Shown here piece by piece: positions 6,104 to 12,011 of a stretch of DNA of 12,011 nt. A model generated the notes under the pieces. That model had not been told where the DNA came from. It saw only the letters and a program-made list of their open reading frames with translations, and made no database searches. Within the stretch, counting starts at the first letter, position 1. Every line of letters starts with the position of its first letter. This stretch comes from an uncultured Archangium sp. (lineage in GTDB: Bacteria > Myxococcota > Myxococcia > Myxococcales > Myxococcaceae). The stretch spans positions 1 to 12,011 of the forward strand of contig CAMLFP010000150.1 of the NCBI GenBank assembly GCA_946479335.1, in the 5' to 3' direction. Made by a program: the position numbers and the translations under genes.

Positions 6104-7330
6104 ATGGCCACTGAAAGCAACGAGACGACGCCCACCAAGAAGAAGAAGTCACTCCCGAATGAAGGGAGCAGCCACGTGCTCGACGTGCTGCGCGCGGCCG
6201 CCAGCGGCGACTTCGGCAGCCGCGTGGAGCTCAAGGGCCTGTCGGGTGACGCGAAGGAGCTGGGCGGGCTGGTCAACCAGCTGCTGGTGCGCTTCGCCGC
6301 GGAGCAGAAGACCGCCGCCTCGCGCCGCGAAGAGATGCAGCACCTGCTGGAGTCGGCGCAGTCGGCGCTGTCGGCGCTGGTCGCCCAGGGCGATCTGACG
6401 ACCTTCCAGTGGACGCCCATCAACGACCCGGTGGTCGACCCGCTGCTCGATGGCTTCTCGAAGGTGATCGACACGCTGCGCACCTTCGTGCGCGAGATCA
6501 ACGAGGCGGCGCTCCGCCTCTCGTCGTCGGCGAATGAAGTGCTCGCGGCGTCGACGCAGCACGAGTCGTCGTCGACCGAGCAGGCCGCGGCGATCCACGA
6601 GACCACCGCCACCATGGAGGAGCTCAAGCACGCGTCGGCGCAGATCGCCGAGAACGCGGGCGCGGTGGCGCGCGTCGCCGAGGAGACGCTGAACTCCGCG
6701 CGCAGCGGCCGCGGCGCCATCGGTGAGTTCATCGAGGCGATGCAGCAGATCCGCGCTGACGGCATCGCGGTGTCTGAATCGATCACCAAGCTGCTGCGCC
6801 GCGTGGAGCGCATCGGCACGGTGGTGGAGGTGATCGACGAGATCGCCGACCGCTCCGATCTGCTGGCGCTCAACGCCGCGCTCGAAGGCTCGCGCGCCGG
6901 TGAGGCGGGCAAGGGCTTCTCGATCGTCGCCGCGGAGATGCGGCGCCTCGCAGAAAACGTCCTCGACTCCACCAAGGAGATCAAGAACCTGATCACCGAG
7001 ATCCGCGAGGCGACCGCCGCCGCCGCCAGCGCCGCCGACGCGTCGCGCACCGCGACGGAGCAGGGCGAGCGCCTGGGCTCGGTGGCCGCCAGCGCGGTGG
7101 AGGGCATCCTCGCCGGCGTGCAGGAGACCAGCGACGCCGCCCGCGTCATCAACCTCGCGACCCAGCAGCAGCGCACGGCGACCGAGCAGGTGGTGGCCTC
7201 GATGGCGGAGATCGAAGACGTCACCCGCCAGACCACGCAGGCCAGCAAGCAGGCCACCAGCGCGGCGGCCGAGCTCACGCAGCTGGCGAGCCGCCTGTCG
7301 GATCTCATCAAGCGCTTCAAGGCCGACTAA
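6104..7330 (+). CDS. frzCD: Cytoplasmic methyl-accepting chemoreceptor FrzCD
   Basis: The 408-residue receptor has no transmembrane segment or periplasmic sensor and is therefore soluble. Residues 1-20 are polar with a KKKK patch (12-15). Residues 22-125 form a variable helical region. From about 125 to 408 runs a complete MCP signalling coiled coil, with the hairpin tip EVIDEIADRSDLLALNAAL and SRAGEAGKGFSIVAAEMRRLAE (242-284) that contacts FrzA/FrzB and FrzE. Glu/Gln-rich segments such as STEQAAAIHETTATMEELK (157-175) and ATEQVVASMAEIEDV (359-373) are probable methylation helices for FrzF/FrzG. The signalling half agrees closely with M. xanthus FrzCD (417 aa) as I remember it, including EGS where most MCPs have EAA. 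TGAGGA (6093-6098) lies 5 nt before the ATG. In M. xanthus the receptor clusters on the nucleoid and controls reversals. Confidence 0.95.
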   Translation: MATESNETTPTKKKKSLPNEGSSHVLDVLRAAASGDFGSRVELKGLSGDAKELGGLVNQLLVRFAAEQKTAASRREEMQHLLESAQSALSALVAQGDLTTFQWTPINDPVVDPLLDGFSKVIDTLRTFVREINEAALRLSSSANEVLAASTQHESSSTEQAAAIHETTATMEELKHASAQIAENAGAVARVAEETLNSARSGRGAIGEFIEAMQQIRADGIAVSESITKLLRRVERIGTVVEVIDEIADRSDLLALNAALEGSRAGEAGKGFSIVAAEMRRLAENVLDSTKEIKNLITEIREATAAAASAADASRTATEQGERLGSVAASAVEGILAGVQETSDAARVINLATQQQRTATEQVVASMAEIEDVTRQTTQASKQATSAAAELTQLASRLSDLIKRFKAD

Positions 7331-7336
7331 GCCACT

Positions 7337-9610
7337 GTGGATACCGAAGCGCTCAAGAAGTCACTGCTCACCAAGTTCGTCGAGGTGACGCAGGACCGAC
7401 TCCAGGCGATTCAGCTCGGCATCCTCGAGCTGGAGAAGCCGGAGGCCGACCGCGCCGTGGAGGCGGTGGCGAGAGATCTGCACACCATGAAGGGCGAGGC
7501 GCGCATGCTCGGCCTCGCCGCCATCGGCCAGCTCGCGCACGCCTGCGAAGATCTCCTCAAGGCCGAGCGCGAGAAGAAGGTCGAGACGCGCGCGGCGACC
7601 GACCTGCTGCTGCACGCCTGCGACGCCATCAGCGACCTCCTCGATGATCTCGGGGCCGCGAAGGAAGGCAGCGACGAGTCGAACGAGATGGCGAACAAGA
7701 TGGCGGCCATGTCGGGCACGCCGCTGCCGCCGCTCAAGCCACAGCGCAGCGGCATGGGGAAGCCGGCGCCCAGGCCCGCGCCTGCCGCGTCTGCGCCGCC
7801 GCCCCCGCCTTCGGTGCCCGAGCCACGCGCGAGCGCGCCGCCGCCGCCCACCAGCGCCCCCGCGCCCAAGCCGTCGGCCGGCGCCGCGGAGAAGCTGGAG
7901 CGCGCGGGGCCCGCTGATCGCAGCATCCGCGTGAACGTCGAGATCCTCGACGCGCTGGGGTTGCTGGCTGGCGACCTGCTGGTCGAGAGCGCGCGCGCCG
8001 GGCTCCGCGGAGAAGATCTGCAGGGGCTCTTCGAGCGCTTCTCCCGCCTGGGCGAACATTTCCTCCGGTTGGCCGAGGGGCAGGCGCTCGACACCGGCTC
8101 GCGCGAGCGCCTGACGCGCCTGGAGAGCGATCTCCACCTGCTGCGCGACGACGCGTTCCGCTTCGTCCGCAACCACTCCGACGGCCTCAACACGCTGCAC
8201 GGCAACCTCACGCAGATGGCCGACCACGTCGCCGAGGCGCGGCTGGTGCCGCTGGCGTCGGTGTTCGAGGCCTTCCCCCGCGCGGCGCGCGAGCTGGCGC
8301 ACAACCAGAACAAGCACATCGACATGGTGGTGGAGAACACCAACGCCGGCGTCGATCGCTCGCTGGTGGCCGACCTGCGCGACGCGCTGGTGCACATGAT
8401 GCGCAACGCGGTCGATCACGGCATCGAGTCGCCTGATCTCCGCTCCACGCTGGGTAAGCCCGAGACGGGCCGCATCACGCTGCGCGCGCGCGCCGACGGC
8501 GACATGCTCCACGTGGAGGTCGAGGACGATGGCCGCGGCATCGACCCCGAGCGCCTGCGCACCGTCGCGGTGCAGCGCCGGTTGCTCACCGAAGGCCAGG
8601 CCGCGGCGCTCTCCGAGCGCGAGGCGATGGAGCTCATCTTCCGCGCCGGCTTCTCGACGCGTGAAGAGGTCAGCGAGACGTCGGGCCGTGGCGTCGGCAT
8701 GGACGTGGTGAAGAAGAAGGTCGAAGGGCTGGGCGGCTCGGTGGCCGTCTCCAGCCGCATCGGCCGCAGCACCACGGTCGCGCTGCGCCTGCCGCAGTCG
8801 CTGGCGTTGATGCGGGTGCTGCTGATCCGCATGGGTGATGACGTGTACGGCATGCCGGCCGCCGACGTCGAAGCGGTGGCGCGCTTCCGCCCGGAGGATC
8901 GCCTGGAGATCATGGGCACGCTGGCGGTCATGCACCGCAACCGGCCGGTGACGATGGTCGCGCTGGGGCCGCTCCTCGGCCTCAACGGTGGCCCGCGCTT
9001 CGATCGCCCGCCGTGCGTGGTGGTGCGCCACGGCGAAGATCGCGCCGCGCTGGTGGTCGACGGCTTCGTCGACGAGCGCGAGGTGGCGGTGAAGCCCGTC
9101 GGCGGTGACTTCATGAAGGGCGCGCCGTTCGTGGCGGGCTCCGCGGCGCTGGAGGACGGGCGCATCGCGGTGCTGCTGCACGTGCCCGACATCATGACCG
9201 AGGTGCGCAAGATGGCGCGGCCGGTCACCGAGGCGCAGCAGACCAAGCGCCTCAAGGTGCTGCTGGTCGACGACTCGCCCATCGCGCGCGCGACCGAGAG
9301 CGCGCTGGTGCGTGCGCTGGGCCACCTCGTCGAAGAGGCGCAAGACGGCGAAGACGGCTGGAGCCGCCTGCAGAGCAACACGTACGATCTCATCCTCACC
9401 GACGTGCAGATGCCGCGGCTCGACGGCTTCAGCCTCACCCGCCGCATCAAGCAGTCGCCGGAGCTCTCGAAGATCCCCGTGGTCATCCTCTCGTCGCTGG
9501 CCTCGCCCGAAGACAAACGGCGCGGCCTCGACGCGGGGGCTGATGCGTACCTGGTCAAGGGCGAGCTCGGCGTGGAGAGTCTGGCGCTCACCATCGACAG
9601 GCTGACGTGA
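7337..9610 (+). CDS. frzE: CheA-type histidine kinase with C-terminal receiver, FrzE
   Basis: The 757-residue hybrid kinase has, in order: an Hpt/P1 domain with the phosphorylated His at residue 49 (LHTMKGEARMLG), a Pro/Ala-rich linker (about 128-185), a P3-type dimerisation region starting IRVNVEILDALGLLAGDLL, and the P4 ATPase domain with N box LVHMMRNAVDHGIE (351-364), DDGRGID (397-403), the F-box region IFRAGFST (434-441) and GRGVGMDVV (450-458). A CheW-like P5 domain follows (about 485-625), then a receiver (about 638-757) with D645-D646, acceptor D689, S719 and K741. All catalytic boxes look intact. M. xanthus FrzE has the same architecture, size and His49; its receiver modulates kinase activity and FrzZ is an output. 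The GTG follows the frzCD stop by 6 nt, in the same frame, with only a distant AAGG. Its stop overlaps the frzG start (GTGA). Confidence 0.95.
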   Translation: MDTEALKKSLLTKFVEVTQDRLQAIQLGILELEKPEADRAVEAVARDLHTMKGEARMLGLAAIGQLAHACEDLLKAEREKKVETRAATDLLLHACDAISDLLDDLGAAKEGSDESNEMANKMAAMSGTPLPPLKPQRSGMGKPAPRPAPAASAPPPPPSVPEPRASAPPPPTSAPAPKPSAGAAEKLERAGPADRSIRVNVEILDALGLLAGDLLVESARAGLRGEDLQGLFERFSRLGEHFLRLAEGQALDTGSRERLTRLESDLHLLRDDAFRFVRNHSDGLNTLHGNLTQMADHVAEARLVPLASVFEAFPRAARELAHNQNKHIDMVVENTNAGVDRSLVADLRDALVHMMRNAVDHGIESPDLRSTLGKPETGRITLRARADGDMLHVEVEDDGRGIDPERLRTVAVQRRLLTEGQAAALSEREAMELIFRAGFSTREEVSETSGRGVGMDVVKKKVEGLGGSVAVSSRIGRSTTVALRLPQSLALMRVLLIRMGDDVYGMPAADVEAVARFRPEDRLEIMGTLAVMHRNRPVTMVALGPLLGLNGGPRFDRPPCVVVRHGEDRAALVVDGFVDEREVAVKPVGGDFMKGAPFVAGSAALEDGRIAVLLHVPDIMTEVRKMARPVTEAQQTKRLKVLLVDDSPIARATESALVRALGHLVEEAQDGEDGWSRLQSNTYDLILTDVQMPRLDGFSLTRRIKQSPELSKIPVVILSSLASPEDKRRGLDAGADAYLVKGELGVESLALTIDRLT

Positions 9611-10596
9611 CGACCCGCGTGCTGGTGGTGGACCCGGTGGGCGAGAGCGCGCTCCGGTTGGGGCCCGTCTTGCAGCGCGACTTCGCGCAGGTCCACGCCG
9701 CGGTGGCGGTGGCCGAGGCGTTCGAGGTCATCAAGGCGCACGACCCGCAGCTGCTCGTCATCGACGTGCGCGGGCCCGACGCCGATACGCGCCGCCTCGT
9801 GGAGCGGGTGATGGCCGATCGCCCGCGGCCCATCGTGCTGGTGGCAGACACGCCGGTGGCCCGGCAGGCGGCCTTCTCGCTGCTCGACGCGGGGGCGCTG
9901 GAGGTCGTGTCGCTGGGCGAGAAGCCCGACGCGACCGAGCTGCGCAAGCGGCTCAAGCTGTTGGCGTCGGTGCGCGTGGTGCGCCACCCGCGCGGCAAGC
10001 GGCGGCGGTCGAGCAACCTGATCGCGGCGGTCCCCGCGTTCCCGCTGGTGGCGATCGCCGCGTCGTTGGGCGGCCCCAAGGCGCTGGCGGTGGTGCTGAC
10101 GTCGCTGCCGAAGGGGTTGCGGGCGCCGGTGGTGATCTGCCAGCACATCACGCCCGGCTTCTCCGACGACCTGGCGGTCTGGCTCGAAGCGGAGACTGGC
10201 CAGCGCGTGCACGAAGCGCAGCAGGGGCAGCGGCTGGTGCGCGGCGAGTTCTTCATCGCGCCCGCCGGCCGGCACATGCGGGTCACGGGCGACGGCGGGG
10301 TGCTGCTCGACGACGGCCCGGCCGTGGGTGGGTTCAAACCCTCGTGCGACGTCCTCCTCAAGAGTGTCGCAATGGAATTTGGCGATCGCGCCATCGGGGT
10401 CGTACTGACAGGTATGGGCCGCGACGGCGCAAAGGGTCTCAAGGAACTCCGCGGCACCGGCGCGCACACCATCGCGCAGGACGAGGCGACCAGTGTGGTG
10501 TTCGGCATGCCCGGTGAGGCCGTGGCGCTGGGCGCCGCCGAGCTGGTGTTGCCCCTCGACGCGGTCGCGCCGCAGCTGGTGAGGTGGCTGTCGTGA
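9607..10596 (+). CDS. frzG: CheB-type receptor methylesterase FrzG with degraded receiver
   Basis: FrzG removes methyl groups from (and may deamidate) FrzCD. The 329 residues comprise an N-terminal receiver-like domain (about 4-120), a basic linker (HPRGKRRRSS, 127-136) and a CheB methylesterase domain (about 145-329). The catalytic triad is present: Ser153 in AASLGGPKAL, His180 in CQHITPGFS and Asp273 in LTGMGRDGAKGL. The receiver keeps the acceptor D53 (LLVIDVRGPD) and K106, but the second acidic residue is replaced (D9-P10) and the Thr/Ser switch is Ala80. Phosphorylation control may therefore be altered or lost. The GTG overlaps the frzE stop (GTGA) with a minimal AGG upstream, and the gene ends in another GTGA overlap with frzF. 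Length agrees with M. xanthus FrzG (about 334 aa). Confidence 0.92.
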   Translation: MTTRVLVVDPVGESALRLGPVLQRDFAQVHAAVAVAEAFEVIKAHDPQLLVIDVRGPDADTRRLVERVMADRPRPIVLVADTPVARQAAFSLLDAGALEVVSLGEKPDATELRKRLKLLASVRVVRHPRGKRRRSSNLIAAVPAFPLVAIAASLGGPKALAVVLTSLPKGLRAPVVICQHITPGFSDDLAVWLEAETGQRVHEAQQGQRLVRGEFFIAPAGRHMRVTGDGGVLLDDGPAVGGFKPSCDVLLKSVAMEFGDRAIGVVLTGMGRDGAKGLKELRGTGAHTIAQDEATSVVFGMPGEAVALGAAELVLPLDAVAPQLVRWLS

Positions 10597-12011
10597 GCGC
10601 CGTGCTGACCATCGACCGCCACGCGCTGGAGCAATTGGCGGCGCTGCTGTTGGAGCGCGCGGGGCTCAAGATCACGCCCGACGGCTACTACGGGCTGCGG
10701 CTCGCGCTGCAGGCGCGCATGCCCGAGGTGGGCATGACCGAGGCGCTGGCCTACGTCGCGCAGCTGCGTCAGCCGGCGGGCCAGCAGGAGCTGCGCTCGC
10801 TGATCCCCCTGGTGACGGTCGGCAAGACCGAGTTCTTCCGCGACACGCGGCAGTTCGAGGCGTTCGAGCACTCGGTGTTGCCGCAGGTGCTGGAGCAGGG
10901 CCGGGCAGACGGGCGGCAGGTGAAGCTGTGGTCGGCCGGGTGCGCCACCGGTGAGGAGCCGTACTCGTTGGCGATGGCGGCGCTGGAGCGCGGGGCGACG
11001 CCGGAGACCGCCGAGGTGTGGGCGACCGACCTGAACCCGGTGGCCACCGAGTCGGCGTCGAAGGGCTACTTCCCCGCGCGGCGACTGGTGGGCGTGAGCG
11101 AGGAGCGGGTGAGCCGCTTCTTCACCGCGGTCGACGGCGGCTACCAGGTCACGCCCGAGCTGCGCGCGATGATCCGCTTCGATGGGCAGAACCTCGCGGC
11201 GCCGGTGTGGCCGCAGGTGCTCGCGCGCTCGCTCGACGTCATCTTCTGCCGCAACGTCATCATCTACTTCGATCAACCCACCATCATCGGGGTGATGGAG
11301 CGCTTCTACGAGTCGCTGCGCCCCGGCGGGTGGATGTTCCTCGGCTACTCCGAGAGCCTCTTCAAGATCAGCACGCGCTTCGAGATGGTCGAGGTCGGCG
11401 GCACCTTCGCGTACCAGCGGCCCACGGCCACGCTGCGCAAGCCCGCCACGCCGCCCACCACCCTCAGCCGCCCACCGTCGCAGCCGTTGCCGCCGGCGCC
11501 GCCGCGCTCTCCCACCGACGTCGAGTCGGTGCTGCGCGATCTCAAGCGTCGCGCGAAGGAGCGGGAGGACGCCGCGAAGCGTGACGCCGCCCGGAAGCTC
11601 GCGCCGCTCAAGCCGGTGTCGTCTTCGCTGCCGCCGCCGGTGACGTCGACGCCCACCCCGGCGCCGGTGGAGCCGCTGAAGCAGACGCCGGTCGAGCGCC
11701 TCGCGGAGGTGATCGACGCCATCGAGCGCGGAGATTTTCCGAAGGCGCTCCGCACCTCGCACCGCCTCGCCGATGACGAGCCCGACGATCTCGCGGCGCG
11801 GCTGACGCTGGGCAACGTGCACGCGTTGATGGGCAACCTCGACGAGGCGCGCGACGCGTACCAGTTGGCGCTCTCGCGCGAGCCGCTGTGCGTGGAGGCG
11901 CGGCTGTACCTCGCGCTGGCCGCGATGCAGGTCGGTCAGCTCGACGAGGCGAAGTTGGAGCTGACCCGCGCGCTCTTCCTCGAGCCGACGTTGGCGGTGG
12001 GGCACTACCTG
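10593..12011 (+). CDS. frzF: CheR-type receptor methyltransferase with TPR repeats, FrzF (3' end outside window)
   Basis: FrzF uses S-adenosylmethionine to methylate glutamates of FrzCD. The frame is open for 473 codons to the window edge, so the C-terminus is missing (M. xanthus FrzF has about 593 residues). The CheR part spans about 1-276: TVGKTEFFRD (75-84), SAM motif WSAGCATGEEPYSLAM (113-128), ATDLNP (144-149), DVIFCRNVIIYFD (215-227) and GGWMFLGYSES (245-255). A Pro/Ala-rich linker (about 277-365) holds a charged helix rich in Lys/Arg/Glu around 308-338. Then come TPR-like repeats at about 366-398, 400-433 and 434-467, with GNLDEARDAYQLAL and GQLDEAKLELTRAL. CheR proteins with TPRs occur in Frz-like systems, where the repeats can govern access to methylation sites. 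The GTG overlaps the frzG stop (GTGA) and has GAGG 8 nt upstream. Confidence 0.94.
   Translation, partial: MSAVLTIDRHALEQLAALLLERAGLKITPDGYYGLRLALQARMPEVGMTEALAYVAQLRQPAGQQELRSLIPLVTVGKTEFFRDTRQFEAFEHSVLPQVLEQGRADGRQVKLWSAGCATGEEPYSLAMAALERGATPETAEVWATDLNPVATESASKGYFPARRLVGVSEERVSRFFTAVDGGYQVTPELRAMIRFDGQNLAAPVWPQVLARSLDVIFCRNVIIYFDQPTIIGVMERFYESLRPGGWMFLGYSESLFKISTRFEMVEVGGTFAYQRPTATLRKPATPPTTLSRPPSQPLPPAPPRSPTDVESVLRDLKRRAKEREDAAKRDAARKLAPLKPVSSSLPPPVTSTPTPAPVEPLKQTPVERLAEVIDAIERGDFPKALRTSHRLADDEPDDLAARLTLGNVHALMGNLDEARDAYQLALSREPLCVEARLYLALAAMQVGQLDEAKLELTRALFLEPTLAVGHYL

Noticed and set aside
6104..6480. Possible truncation of the MCP because no transmembrane or sensor domain is present
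   Set aside because: FrzCD is naturally cytoplasmic and the length (408 against about 417) is complete.
7361..12005. Very long minus-strand frames opposite frzE, frzG and frzF (up to about 800 codons)
   Set aside because: They are antisense shadows caused by GC-rich third positions; their Arg/His-rich or Ser/Ala-rich translations match no family and the plus-strand genes explain every base.

Overview
The window is GC-rich and looks like a chromosomal segment from a member of the Myxococcota. The strongest evidence is a Frz-type chemosensory locus in the gene order known from Myxococcus xanthus: frzZ divergent from frzA-frzB-frzCD-frzE-frzG-frzF. The MCP and the CheA-REC hybrid are close in length and sequence to what I remember of M. 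xanthus FrzCD and FrzE. These names rest on recognition and gene order; no alignment was run.

Left part (57-3550), minus strand: a compact, translationally linked operon read right to left, prfA (release factor 1), prmC (methyltransferase for the release-factor GGQ glutamine), murA (first committed step of peptidoglycan synthesis) and a small secreted Cys-rich protein of unknown function. The joints are GTGA, a 1-nt gap and TGATG. A hairpin plus T-run follows the last stop codon and closes the unit. Nothing convincing is seen in bases 1-56.

Middle part (3551-5143): a divergent, very basic 38-residue protein gene on the plus strand. After it come two minus-strand genes, a 119-residue peptidoglycan-binding-domain protein with a clear intrinsic terminator, and a tandem-receiver protein matching FrzZ. 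A short hairpin with a T-run and an imperfect 20-bp tandem repeat lie between frzZ and the peptidoglycan-binding gene.

Right part (5211-12011), plus strand: frzA (CheW), frzB (short CheW-like), frzCD (soluble MCP without membrane segments), frzE (CheA fused to a receiver), frzG (CheB-like methylesterase with a degraded receiver) and frzF (CheR with C-terminal TPRs, cut by the window end). Four of the five internal junctions are stop/start overlaps or a 6-nt gap, so this is one operon. By analogy with M. xanthus, FrzCD with FrzA/FrzB controls autophosphorylation of FrzE, FrzE phosphorylates FrzZ as an output regulator of gliding reversals, and FrzF/FrzG add and remove methyl groups on FrzCD.

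No tRNA, rRNA, CRISPR array, insertion sequence or prophage gene was seen, and no intergenic stretch exceeds 300 bases. The system is known. The less familiar points are the tiny basic protein, the Cys-rich protein coupled to murA, the degraded FrzG receiver, the short FrzZ linker and the possibly leaderless frzZ/frzA starts.
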